Below are positions 9,008-17,493 of a stretch of DNA of 64,000 nt, in pieces (within the stretch, counting starts at the first letter, position 1; each line of letters starts with the position of its first letter). The notes under the pieces are model-generated. The model did no database searches and was not told the DNA's origin. It saw nothing but the letters and a program-made list of their open reading frames with translations. The translations under genes and the position numbers were made by a program. The DNA comes from Pseudomonas sp. CHM02. GTDB taxonomy: Bacteria; Pseudomonadota; Gammaproteobacteria; Pseudomonadales; Pseudomonadaceae. Location: assembly GCF_000612585.1 (NCBI RefSeq), contig NZ_JFCA01000003.1, forward strand, positions 140,067 to 204,066, given 5' to 3'.

Positions 9008-10324
9008 TCAGGTGTAGATAAAGCGGTTGACGATACCTTCCAGCATCTCCTGCCGACCACTCACCGCCTGCGGGTTCAACGCCTGCGCAAAGGCATGCTC
9101 GGCCAGCGATTCCAGGCTGAATTCCCCCGCCAGCACCGCCTGGCCCAGCGGCTGTTGCCAGCCGGCGTAACGCTGGTCCTTGAACTGCTGCAACCGGTCG
9201 TTTTCAACCATGGCCGCCGCCCGCTCCAGCGCCAGCGCCAACACATCCATCGCCGCCACATGCCCGTGGAACAGGTCTACATCGTCGAGACTCTGGCGGC
9301 GTACCTTGGAATCGAAATTGTAGCCGCCATTTTTGAACCCCCCGGCCTTGAGGATTTCATACGTGGCCAGGGTCATTTCCTCGACGCTGTTGGGGAACTG
9401 GTCCGTGTCCCAGCCGTTCTGTGGGTCGCCGCGGTTGGCGTCGATGCTGCCGAAGATGCCCAGGGACACCGCCGTGGCGATCTCATGATGAAAACTGTGC
9501 CCGGCCAGGGTCGCGTGGTTGGCCTCGATGTTCACCTTGATCTCATGCTCAAGCCCGTACTCATGCAGGAAGCCGAACACCGTGGCGCTGTCGTAATCGT
9601 ATTGGTGCTTGGTCGGCTCCTGGGGCTTGGGCTCGATCAGCAGGTCGCCCTTGAAACCGATCTTGTGCTTGTGCTCCACCACCATGCGCATAAAGCGCCC
9701 GAGCTGCTCGCGCTCGCGCTTGAGGTCGGTATTGAGCAGGGTTTCATAGCCTTCACGGCCGCCCCACAGCACATAGTTGGAACCCTTGAGCCGCAGGGTC
9801 GCGTTCATGGCGCTGAACACCTGGGCGGCCGCGTAGGCGAACACTTCCGGGTCCGGGTTACTGGCGGCGCCGGCGGCAAAGCGCGGGTTGCTGAAGCAGT
9901 TGGCGGTGCCCCACAGCAGCTTGATCCCGGTCTGTTCCTGATGGCGTTCGAGGTGATCGACCATCTGTGCAAAATGGTAGCGGTACTCTTTGAGCGAGCT
10001 GCCTTCGGGGGCGACGTCCGTGTCGTGAAAGCTGTAGTAGTCGATGCCCAGCTTGGAGAAAAACTCGAACGCCGCGTCCGCCTTGCCGATCGCCAGCTCC
10101 AGTGGATCGCCGCTGCGCTGCCACGGCCGCTTGAAGGTGCCGACGCCAAACATATCCGCCCCCGGCCACACGAAGGTATGCCAATAGCAGGCCGCCATGC
10201 GCAGGTGTTCGCGCATGGGTTTGCCGAGGATGATCTTGTCAGCGTCGTAATGGCGAAAGGCGAGGGGAGAGTCGCTGCTGGGGCCTTCGAAGCGAACCTT
10301 CTCGACACCGGGGAAGTACGGCAT
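9008..10324 (-). CDS. xylA: Xylose isomerase
   Basis: A 438-residue class II xylose isomerase converting D-xylose to D-xylulose in the cytoplasm. The catalytic histidine segment FHDTDVAP (about residue 100), the metal-binding [14 protein letters not shown] (about 188) and [15 protein letters not shown] (about 232) are intact. Length matches the family. The gene starts 139 bases from the divergent xylR start and is the first gene of the xylAFGH series on the minus strand. No xylulokinase gene lies nearby, so xylulose phosphorylation must be encoded elsewhere. Confidence 0.96.
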   Translation of the reverse strand: MPYFPGVEKVRFEGPSSDSPLAFRHYDADKIILGKPMREHLRMAACYWHTFVWPGADMFGVGTFKRPWQRSGDPLELAIGKADAAFEFFSKLGIDYYSFHDTDVAPEGSSLKEYRYHFAQMVDHLERHQEQTGIKLLWGTANCFSNPRFAAGAASNPDPEVFAYAAAQVFSAMNATLRLKGSNYVLWGGREGYETLLNTDLKREREQLGRFMRMVVEHKHKIGFKGDLLIEPKPQEPTKHQYDYDSATVFGFLHEYGLEHEIKVNIEANHATLAGHSFHHEIATAVSLGIFGSIDANRGDPQNGWDTDQFPNSVEEMTLATYEILKAGGFKNGGYNFDSKVRRQSLDDVDLFHGHVAAMDVLALALERAAAMVENDRLQQFKDQRYAGWQQPLGQAVLAGEFSLESLAEHAFAQALNPQAVSGRQEMLEGIVNRFIYT

Positions 10325-10390
10325 GGCGTTTTCCTTATTGTTCTTGGCGGTGTCTCGATACTAGCAACGGCATTGGCCCTGCCGATTATG

Positions 10391-10417
10391 AAAATCACCA
10401 AGGGATGGTGCGATTTT
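10391..10417. promoter_or_regulatory. Candidate XylR operator between xylA and xylR
   Basis: AAAATCACCA and TGGTGCGATTTT form an imperfect dyad around AGGGA in the middle of the xylA-xylR divergent promoter region. Position suggests a regulator site for XylR; there is no direct proof. Confidence 0.45.
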
Positions 10418-10463
10418 GAGTGGCAGGGTCTAGTCTGTGGCGACCGGCCCCAGGATAAAAACA

Positions 10464-11669
10464 ATGAAAACCCTACCGCCCGTGCACCGCATTGCCTTGC
10501 TCTTCAACGGCAGCAAAATCTACGACCGCGGCATCATCGCCGGCATCGGCAATTACCTGAGCAGTACCCGCGCGTCCTGGGACTTGTTCCTCGAAGAGGA
10601 CTTCCTCTGCCGTCTCAAAGGCATCGAGCGCTGGCAGGGCGACGGCATCATTGCCGACTTCGACGACCCGCTGATCGGCGAAGCGCTGGCCGAGAGCAAG
10701 CTGCCGGTGGTGGCGGTGGGGGGATCCTATGCGGATGCGCGCGCCTACCCCAAGGGCATTCCCTATGTGGCCACCGATAACCATGCGCTGATGAAGTTGG
10801 CCTACGAGCATTTGATCGAAGCCGGCCTGACGCGCTTCGCCTGTTTCAGCCTGCCCGAAGCCCAGGCCAATCGCTGGGCCCAGGAGCGCGAAAAAGCCTT
10901 TCGCCGCCTGCTGCAGCGCGATGGCCTGCACGTCGAGGTGTATCGCGGCCTGGGCACCAGCGCGCCGCTGTGGGACAGCGCGGTGGAACAGCAGATTGCC
11001 TGGCTGCACAGCCTGCCCAAGCCCATCGGCATCATCGCGGTCACCGACGCCCGCGCGCGGCAGTTGCTGCAAGCCTGCCTCACCGCCGGCATCGCCGTGC
11101 CGGAGCAGGTGGCGCTGATCGGCATCGACAACGACCCGCTGACCCGCACCCTCACGCGGGTGCCCCTGAGTTCAGTGATCCAGGGCACCGAAACCATGGG
11201 CCGCACCGCCGCGGCGCTGCTGCACCAGATGCTGCACGGCAAACCCTGCGCCGGGACGCAGATCCTGGTGCCGCCGGACGCGATCAACGTGCAGGCCTCC
11301 AGTTTGCATCAACCCCTGGGCAATCCGTATGTGATGCAGGCTCTGCTGTTTATCCGCCAGTACGCCTGCCAGGGCATCAAGACCGCCCAGGTGGCGGCCT
11401 ATGTCGGCGTGTCGCGTTCCTCCCTGGAAGCGCACTTTCGTAAAGTGCGCGGCTGCAGCGTGCATGACGAGATCCTGCGCTTCAAACTCGCGGCCGCCGC
11501 CAAGGGCCTGGCCGACCACAACCTGGCCATCGCCGACATCGCGTCGAGCTGCGGCTTCACCTCCGCGCAGTACTTGCATACGGTGTTTCGCCGTGAATTC
11601 GGCTGTACGCCCCGGGAGTATCAGCAGGGCGCGACAGCTGCAGTGCCTGCTCCATGCTTGCCAGCTTGA
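10464..11669 (+). CDS. xylR: Xylose operon regulator XylR (LacI-like sensor with AraC DNA-binding domain)
   Basis: A 401-residue activator. Residues 1-280 form a type I periplasmic-binding-protein-like sugar sensor (VHRIALLFNGSKIYDRG at the start), and residues 290-390 form an AraC-type double helix-turn-helix (VAAYVGVSRSSLEAHFR and IADIASSCGFTSAQYLH). The ATG at 10464 is chosen for the AGGA eight bases upstream. It is divergent from xylA, the expected arrangement for activating xylose genes. The last 113 bases overlap the 3' end of the convergent pchA-like gene. The final nine residues of XylR are antisense to conserved pchA codons, so the XylR tail has been set by that junction. Confidence 0.92.
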   Translation: MKTLPPVHRIALLFNGSKIYDRGIIAGIGNYLSSTRASWDLFLEEDFLCRLKGIERWQGDGIIADFDDPLIGEALAESKLPVVAVGGSYADARAYPKGIPYVATDNHALMKLAYEHLIEAGLTRFACFSLPEAQANRWAQEREKAFRRLLQRDGLHVEVYRGLGTSAPLWDSAVEQQIAWLHSLPKPIGIIAVTDARARQLLQACLTAGIAVPEQVALIGIDNDPLTRTLTRVPLSSVIQGTETMGRTAAALLHQMLHGKPCAGTQILVPPDAINVQASSLHQPLGNPYVMQALLFIRQYACQGIKTAQVAAYVGVSRSSLEAHFRKVRGCSVHDEILRFKLAAAAKGLADHNLAIADIASSCGFTSAQYLHTVFRREFGCTPREYQQGATAAVPAPCLPA

Positions 11670-12984
11670 TCTGCGTTTCCTCGTACTCGTTGGCGGGCAG
11701 CGAGCCCTCGACAATTCCGCAACCGGCGAACGCGTGACAGTGCGTCGGTGCAAGCAGTGCCGAGCGCAGCGCCACCAGGAAGTCACCGTTGCCGTTGGCA
11801 TCCAGCCAGCCCACCGGCGCGGCATACCAGCCACGGTCAAAGCCCTCGTGCTCACGGATGAACGCCAGCGCGGGCGCCCTCGGCAAGCCACCGACCGCTG
11901 GCGTGGGATGCAGCGCCTGCACACCGTCCAGCAGGTGCTTGCCGGTGTTGAGCCGCGCGACGATGGGCGTGCTCAAGTGCTGCACCGTGGCCAGTTTCAG
12001 CAGGTCGGGGCGCGGCGCGGCCTGCAATTCACTGACCTTGCCGGCCAGGGCCTGGGTGATGGTCTGCACGACTAACTGGTGTTCGTGCTGCTCCTTGGGG
12101 TCGGCGAGCAAGCGTTTACCGATGGCGTAATCCTCGTCGGCGTTGATGCCGCGTCGAGCACTGCCCGCCAGGGCGTGTGTGGTCAGGCAGGCGTCATGGC
12201 AACCGAGCAGTCGCTCGGGGGTGGCGCCCATGAAGCAGTGCTCGCCGCGGTGCAGGGCGAACAGGTGGGCCGCGTTGCGACGGGCGTGCAACCGACGCAT
12301 CACTGCGCCGCTGTCGAGAGGCGTGTCCAACTGGTAGTCGACATGCCGCGCCAGCACCACCTTGCTCAGCTCGCCACGGGCGATGGCCTGCAACGCCAGG
12401 TCCACCTTGGCTTGCCACTGCGGTGAAGGCAGCGCGGTGCATTCGAGTACTTCGGGTGAGGTGGCGGTCAAGGCGGGAGGGTTGAGCAGTTGTGCGTAGG
12501 CCGCGAGGCTGTCGCGGGTCAATGCCGCCGGGTCGCTGCCGGGCTCGACCACCCGCTGGCAGCGCAGCCAGCGGCCGTCGGCGTCTTCGCTGAACAGCCA
12601 ATGGGCCAGATGAAAACTGGCGTCAGCGAAGGCGGCCCAATGTGGCGCGCCTGGCTGCTGTTCATCGAAGCGCATACCGCCCAGCAGCAAGGGCGCCTTG
12701 GGCCCATCGATCACCGCGTCGGCGCACAGTGCGAACCATTGGCGGTTTACGTCGAGCATGCGCTGGGCGCCGCTGGCCTCAATCTGCCAGGCGCAGCCCA
12801 GGCCGAACAACGTCAGGTCCGGCGAGTGTGCGCACCAGAAAAAACCCTGCCGGTGGGCTTCGTAAAGGGCCAGGGCCTCCAGCGTCGGTGCGGCGTGCGA
12901 AGAAACCGCGATGACTGGCCGTTGGTACGCCACCGCACGCTGGTGCGCGGTCTGGAACACCTTGAGCAACGCTGCCGCGTTCAT
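11557..12984 (-). CDS. pchA: Isochorismate synthase (salicylate pathway)
   Basis: A 475-residue chorismate-binding enzyme that should convert chorismate to isochorismate, the first step of salicylate formation. The C-terminal half carries the family landmarks: ELSKVVLARH, MGATPERLL, HALAGSARRG, TPAVGGLPR, and the terminal GCGIVEGSLPANEYEETQIK. The catalytic domain ends at about residue 448. The last 25 or so residues lie beyond it and are read antisense to the conserved HTH region of xylR. It is the last gene of the fourteen-gene run and its start overlaps the pchB stop by four bases (ATGA). Separate pchA and pchB point to the two-enzyme route rather than a single Irp9-type salicylate synthase. 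Confidence 0.9.
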   Translation of the reverse strand: MNAAALLKVFQTAHQRAVAYQRPVIAVSSHAAPTLEALALYEAHRQGFFWCAHSPDLTLFGLGCAWQIEASGAQRMLDVNRQWFALCADAVIDGPKAPLLLGGMRFDEQQPGAPHWAAFADASFHLAHWLFSEDADGRWLRCQRVVEPGSDPAALTRDSLAAYAQLLNPPALTATSPEVLECTALPSPQWQAKVDLALQAIARGELSKVVLARHVDYQLDTPLDSGAVMRRLHARRNAAHLFALHRGEHCFMGATPERLLGCHDACLTTHALAGSARRGINADEDYAIGKRLLADPKEQHEHQLVVQTITQALAGKVSELQAAPRPDLLKLATVQHLSTPIVARLNTGKHLLDGVQALHPTPAVGGLPRAPALAFIREHEGFDRGWYAAPVGWLDANGNGDFLVALRSALLAPTHCHAFAGCGIVEGSLPANEYEETQIKLASMEQALQLSRPADTPGAYSRIHGETPYASTARR

Positions 12985-13289
12985 ACGACCTTGCTCTTTT
13001 TCTGCAGCCAGAAGGCGGTCTGCTCGGCGATGTACCAGTGGATGATCTGGTTGAACAGCCCTTCGATAAATTCACCGTCCAGCCCGGCCGCCTGCGCCCA
13101 TTGCCGGCGCTGCGGCAGCATCGCCGCGACGCGCTCCGGGGCGGCAATACTGGCCTGGTCGGGCTTGAACGCGGAGGCGGCCTTGACGTACTGCATGCGC
13201 AGGCCGAGGGCGTCGATGATCTGCTGGTCGAGGTTGTCGATGGCATGACGAATGTCCGAAAGGCCAGTGCAGTGTTCCGGGGTTTTCAT
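12981..13289 (-). CDS. pchB: Isochorismate-pyruvate lyase
   Basis: A 102-residue helical enzyme of the chorismate-mutase fold that splits isochorismate into salicylate and pyruvate. The residues known to be essential in P. aeruginosa PchB fall at the same numbers here: Arg14, Arg31, Lys42 and Gln90. This makes the call strong despite the small size. The gene overlaps both neighbours by four bases. Confidence 0.95.
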   Translation of the reverse strand: MKTPEHCTGLSDIRHAIDNLDQQIIDALGLRMQYVKAASAFKPDQASIAAPERVAAMLPQRRQWAQAAGLDGEFIEGLFNQIIHWYIAEQTAFWLQKKSKVV

Positions 13290-14044
13290 ACCGAGTCTCC
13301 CTGATGGTAGGCGGTGCGTTGCAACAGGTGATGGATCACCGGTCGCGGCTGATGCTTGAGGTAAAAGTGGTCGCCGTCGAACAGGCGGATATCCGGGGTG
13401 TGGTCGCTGAGGTCGGCCCAGGCACGGGCCTGCTCAAGGCTGACTTGCGCGTCATCGCGGGCCAGCAGCACGTCGAGTGGCGCCGACAAGCGGGTAAGCT
13501 GCTGGGGGCGCCAGGTTTCGATGGCCTGGTAGTCGCTGCGCAGGGTTGGCAGGAACAACGCACGCAGTTGCGGGTTGGCCCACAGGCCGGCGGCGTCGGC
13601 GTCCTGGCGCAGGATGTCGGCGATCAGCGCGGCGTCGTCCTGGCGGTGCAGGTCACTGTCTGGTTGCCGGTGTGGTGGCGCGTGACCAGAGACGAACACA
13701 TGGGCGGCTCCAGAACCTGCCGTTTGCAGACTCACCCCCACGGCATAGGCGAGCGCCGCGCCCATGCTGTGTCCGAACAGCAGCAAGGGCCGGACGGGCA
13801 GCGTTTGCAGCGCTTCGGCAATGTGACCGGCGAGGCTGTCCAGGCACGGGATATGCGCTTCGTTGAAACGCTCTTCACGCCCCGGATACTGCACGGCCAA
13901 CAGGTCGATGTCCCCCGGCAGGTGTGCCAGCCACGGACGGAAAAAACTCGCGCTGCCCCCGGCGTGGGCCAGGCACACCAGGCGTGCCCGCGCCTGTTCG
14001 CTTTCTCGCAGCACGCGCAGCCAGGGCGATGCAACGCCGCTCAT
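13286..14044 (-). CDS. pchC: Type II (proofreading) thioesterase
   Basis: A 252-residue external thioesterase of the kind that clears misprimed carrier domains of NRPSs. The nucleophile elbow is GHSMGA near residue 88, and the terminal histidine lies in DGDHFYL near 225. The start at 14044 (ATGA overlap with the pchD stop) is preferred; a longer in-frame reading has no support. Its position between pchD and pchB repeats the pyochelin arrangement. Confidence 0.9.
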   Translation of the reverse strand: MSGVASPWLRVLRESEQARARLVCLAHAGGSASFFRPWLAHLPGDIDLLAVQYPGREERFNEAHIPCLDSLAGHIAEALQTLPVRPLLLFGHSMGAALAYAVGVSLQTAGSGAAHVFVSGHAPPHRQPDSDLHRQDDAALIADILRQDADAAGLWANPQLRALFLPTLRSDYQAIETWRPQQLTRLSAPLDVLLARDDAQVSLEQARAWADLSDHTPDIRLFDGDHFYLKHQPRPVIHHLLQRTAYHQGDSV

Positions 14045-15639
14045 AGCCCCAGCACCTGTTCCGCCAGGGCCTTGCGGTTGACCTTGCCCAGGCGTGTCAG
14101 CGGGAACTCGCGCAGCACCTGCAAGCGATCCGGCAATTTGTAGGCGGCCAGCCCGCGTTCGCGCAACCAGGCATTGATCGAGGCCAGGTCGACCCGCTCG
14201 CCGTGGGCCAGCACGCAGGCGCAACTGCGCTCCCCGAGCAACTCGTCGGCCAGGGCCACCAGCGCCACATCGCGAATCAGCGGATGGCCGAGCAGCAGGT
14301 TCTCGATCTCTTCCACGGGGATTTTCTCGCCACCGCGATTGATCACATCCTTGCTGCGCCCCTCGACGATCAAATGCCCCTCGGGCAGGCGCCGCACCAG
14401 GTCGCCGCTGCGGTAAAAACCGTCGGCGGTAAAGGCGCGTTGGTTCTGTTCGACGGCGTTGTAATAGCCGCGAATGGTGTAGGGGCCGCGCACCAGCAAT
14501 TCACCGACGGTGCCGGGTGGTACCGGCAGGTCGTCGGTGTCGACGATGCGGATCTCGTCGTCGGCGGTCAGCGGCAACCCCTGGGTGTCGAAGACCAGCG
14601 CCTGCGGATCATCCAGCGGCGTAAAGCACAGCAAACCCTCGGCCATGCCGTACACCTGTTGCAGGCCGCAGCCCAGGGCCGGGCGGATGCGTGCGGCGAT
14701 CTCCGCCTTGAGCCGGGCGCCACCGACCTGCAGCCATTGCAGGCTGCTCAGGTCGTTATCGGACCACTGCGCGACTTCCAGCCACAGCAACACCAGCGGC
14801 GGGATTAGGGCGGTGTGGGTGATGCGTTCGCGTTCGATCAGTTCGAAGGCGGTGTCCGGGCTCGGTTCCGACGCCAGCACCAGCGTGGCTCCGACACTGA
14901 ATACGCCCAGCGCACCCGGGGAGGCGAGGGGGAAGTTGTGCGCTACCGGCAGCGCGGCGAGGTAACGGGTATCGGCATCGAACCCACACGCCTGGGCCGC
15001 CAGGCGCGCATTGCACGCGTAGTCGTCATGGGTGCGCGGGATCAGTTTGGGCAGGCCGGTGGTGCCACCGGACAACAGCAGCACCGCCACCTCCCGCGAA
15101 TCCGGCGCAGGCCATTCGCGCGGGCTGGCGATGCACTGCGCCAGCGCCGCGAATTCCTCGGCGGCACCGACCACCCACACCTGTTGCAGGCTCGGCACCT
15201 GTTCACGCAGCGTGCGTGCCAACGGGCGATAGTCGAAGCCCAGATGCTGGTCGACAATCACATAGGCCACCGCCTGGCTGAGGTGTGCCAGGTGCGCCAG
15301 CTCATGTTCGCGATGGGCCGGCAGCGCAAACACCGGGATGACGCCCAGGCGCAGCAGGGCGAAGGTCAGGCTGAAGAATTCGGCGATATTCGGCAACTGC
15401 ACCAGCACGCGCTGGCCGGCAACCAGCCCGCGCTCGGCAAGGCCGGCGGCCAGGCGATCGGCCTGCTGGTCGAGTTCGGCGTAACTCCAGCGCCGGGCGC
15501 CGTCCACCAGGGCCTCCTTGTGCGGTGTGCACCGGGCCTGCTCGCGCAGCAGTTCGCCCAGGGGGGTGCCACGCCAGTAGCCTTGCTCGCGGTAGCGGTG
15601 GATAAAGTCGTCGGGCCAGTCGGTGCATCCATCAAGCAT
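14041..15639 (-). CDS. pchD: Salicylate-AMP ligase (aryl carrier loading enzyme)
   Basis: A 532-residue stand-alone adenylation enzyme of the DhbE/YbtE/PchD type. It should activate salicylate as the adenylate and transfer it to the aryl carrier domain of NRPS1. Motifs seen are LLLSGGTTGLPKLIPRTH (P-loop), AHNFPLASPG (aryl-acid pocket region), YGMAEGL, RSGDLVRRLPEGHL and the catalytic lysine in LGKVNRKAL near the C-terminus. The ATG at 15639 has AGGAGA six bases upstream. Salicylate rather than dihydroxybenzoate is inferred from the linked pchA and pchB genes. Confidence 0.93.
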   Translation of the reverse strand: MLDGCTDWPDDFIHRYREQGYWRGTPLGELLREQARCTPHKEALVDGARRWSYAELDQQADRLAAGLAERGLVAGQRVLVQLPNIAEFFSLTFALLRLGVIPVFALPAHREHELAHLAHLSQAVAYVIVDQHLGFDYRPLARTLREQVPSLQQVWVVGAAEEFAALAQCIASPREWPAPDSREVAVLLLSGGTTGLPKLIPRTHDDYACNARLAAQACGFDADTRYLAALPVAHNFPLASPGALGVFSVGATLVLASEPSPDTAFELIERERITHTALIPPLVLLWLEVAQWSDNDLSSLQWLQVGGARLKAEIAARIRPALGCGLQQVYGMAEGLLCFTPLDDPQALVFDTQGLPLTADDEIRIVDTDDLPVPPGTVGELLVRGPYTIRGYYNAVEQNQRAFTADGFYRSGDLVRRLPEGHLIVEGRSKDVINRGGEKIPVEEIENLLLGHPLIRDVALVALADELLGERSCACVLAHGERVDLASINAWLRERGLAAYKLPDRLQVLREFPLTRLGKVNRKALAEQVLGL

Positions 15640-16351
15640 GGCAATCTCCTTGGGCAGTCGGGCAGTCCAGCAACTGGGCGCCGTGCAAATTCAGCGGGTG
15701 CGCAAGGCCGCTGATTTGCACCGCCTGTACGCCGGTGTGCGTGGCAGGTTGCAGGCGCAGCAGCGGGTCATCGCCGGCCAGCAGGTGGAGGGCGGCGTGA
15801 TCGTCGGGGTGTACGCCCAGGTGAATCGCGGCCAGCCCGGTGGCGCCATTGGGGTGCACCCTTCGCGCCGGGTGCTGGGACGGCGAGTAGGGCGTGACCA
15901 GGAATGGCAGGCGGTCATGGCGCGGGTACACGAAGCGAAAGCGCGTCTGGCTGCCATCGGCGCAGGTGCGTCGCCAGTTCACCGTGCGCCCCATGTGCAC
16001 GCCGCAGGCCGCCAGGCCTTTGAGGCGTGCTACCAGGGCCGGGTCTTCGCACAGCAGGGCCAGGTCGCAGAAGCCTTCGCCTTGGGCGGCCCAACGCAAC
16101 ATGCGCCGCCCGGCACCCCGGCCGGCGAGGCAGTCGATGGGCCACTTGAACAGCCATGCGTGACGCGGCGTGGTCAGCAGTTCGATGATTGGCCCCTGGC
16201 TGAACCAGATGTGCGCGTGTTGCGCGCTGGCTTCGGCGGTGGCGTAAGTGACCTCGAAGCCGGCGGCACGGAAATTCGCCACGGCCTGGTGCAAGTCGCG
16301 CACCCACAGCAGCACATGGCTGCAAGCGGAAGGGAATTGGGCAGTGTTCAA
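15632..16351 (-). CDS. VOC/glyoxalase-fold protein of unknown role in the metallophore operon
   Basis: A 239-residue protein resembling the glyoxalase-like (VOC) domain family. It opens with CSHVLLWVRDLHQAVANFRA, the usual first beta-alpha unit, and a second unit begins near LAAIHLGVHPDD at about residue 172. It starts with TTG at 16351 inside the stop of the reductase gene (TTGA), with GGGAG upstream, and overlaps pchD by eight bases. I know of no counterpart in the pyochelin or yersiniabactin pathways. It could be a tailoring enzyme, a product-binding or resistance protein, or a metal-binding helper; the sequence does not decide. Confidence 0.7.
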   Translation of the reverse strand: MNTAQFPSACSHVLLWVRDLHQAVANFRAAGFEVTYATAEASAQHAHIWFSQGPIIELLTTPRHAWLFKWPIDCLAGRGAGRRMLRWAAQGEGFCDLALLCEDPALVARLKGLAACGVHMGRTVNWRRTCADGSQTRFRFVYPRHDRLPFLVTPYSPSQHPARRVHPNGATGLAAIHLGVHPDDHAALHLLAGDDPLLRLQPATHTGVQAVQISGLAHPLNLHGAQLLDCPTAQGDCHA

Positions 16352-17493
16352 AGCGGCAGGGCTCCCAACAGTTGGGCGGTGTCGTCACCGCAAGGGGGTT
16401 GCACGGCGTCGGCACAGGCGTGGAGGTCGGCCAGTGGCAGCGCACGCGGCACCGCTGGCTCGATCAGTTCAGGCATGCCGATCAGGCTGTTCATTTCGCG
16501 CCAGGCCATGGACACCTCGGTGGCCCACACACCGCTGCGCAGGCGGCGCGCGGGGTCGTCGATGTCTCGACACAGTTCGCCGAGGGCGACAGTGACTGCA
16601 TCCGGCCAGACCTGGTTGAACACCTGGTGGTAGCTCGCCGGGGTCTGCGGGTCGAGCACCACCATCGTCGGTCCGGCCAGGCGTTCGCTGGCGGGGCCGG
16701 CCATGATCAGGCGGTCGGTGTTGTCCCGTGGGGCGTGCAGGCGCGGGTTCCACAGCACCGGGCCATGAGTGTCGCCCAGGCTCAGCACGCCGGCTTCGCA
16801 GCCCACTTCGAGGCGATGCAGCAGGAAGGAATGGTTGTCCGGGTCCTGGGGGTGCACCTGGTTCTGGACGCGCAGGCTGATCGGCACACCGTTGAAACTG
16901 GCGTTGAGCCGTGTGAAGGGGTGTGCCCCGGCCCCGGCGGCCGGCGCTGCGAACACCCAAGGCCGAAGGCCACCGGTCAGGCGCCCGAGAATGTCCAGCA
17001 GCGGGTACGCCACTTGGCTGTTGCAGGCCGCGTCGATATACGCCAGCCCCTGCTGTTCGCGCAGGTACTCGGCCACGGCGAGAAAACGCCGGATCGCGAG
17101 GATATTCGGGTACAGCGTATTCACTGCATAGGCCGCCTGGCCCTGGCGTGCGGCCTGCATGCACGCGGCGATTTCGCGGTGGTGCACCGGGTGTTCCTGC
17201 AGCACGTGGATGCCCCGCCGCAGCAGTGGCTGGGCCAGCTCGCTGCCGGCGCCACCGGTGGCGCCGGAACGCACCACCACGCAGGCGATGTCGACGTCAT
17301 CCGGCACCTGCTCGACAGTCTCATACAGCGGCACGCCATAGTGAGCGGCGCAGGCGCGTGAGTAGGCATTGCCGCGTGACAGGATGCCCGCCAGTTCATA
17401 GTCGGCATGGGCGCGTGCCAGGGCTTGCAGGTAGATACGGCCAAACGCGGTGCCGGCGACGATCACGCGCTTGCGCGCAGGGACGCGGCTCAT
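16348..17493 (-). CDS. Thiazolinyl imine reductase (PchG/Irp3 type)
   Basis: A 381-residue oxidoreductase of the Gfo/Idh-like group that reduces a carrier-bound thiazoline to thiazolidine with NADPH. The nucleotide-binding motif is VIVAGTAFGRIYLQAL at residues 9-25; the characteristic LQEHPVHHREI and NTLYPN follow. The start at 17493 overlaps the P450 stop (ATGA). Its presence indicates that at least one of the heterocycles made by the NRPSs is reduced, which is normally the ring later N-methylated by the embedded methyltransferase. Confidence 0.9.
   Translation of the reverse strand: MSRVPARKRVIVAGTAFGRIYLQALARAHADYELAGILSRGNAYSRACAAHYGVPLYETVEQVPDDVDIACVVVRSGATGGAGSELAQPLLRRGIHVLQEHPVHHREIAACMQAARQGQAAYAVNTLYPNILAIRRFLAVAEYLREQQGLAYIDAACNSQVAYPLLDILGRLTGGLRPWVFAAPAAGAGAHPFTRLNASFNGVPISLRVQNQVHPQDPDNHSFLLHRLEVGCEAGVLSLGDTHGPVLWNPRLHAPRDNTDRLIMAGPASERLAGPTMVVLDPQTPASYHQVFNQVWPDAVTVALGELCRDIDDPARRLRSGVWATEVSMAWREMNSLIGMPELIEPAVPRALPLADLHACADAVQPPCGDDTAQLLGALPL

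Noticed and set aside
9095..10780. Plus-strand open frame of 561 codons
   Set aside because: Antisense to xylA and out of frame with xylR.
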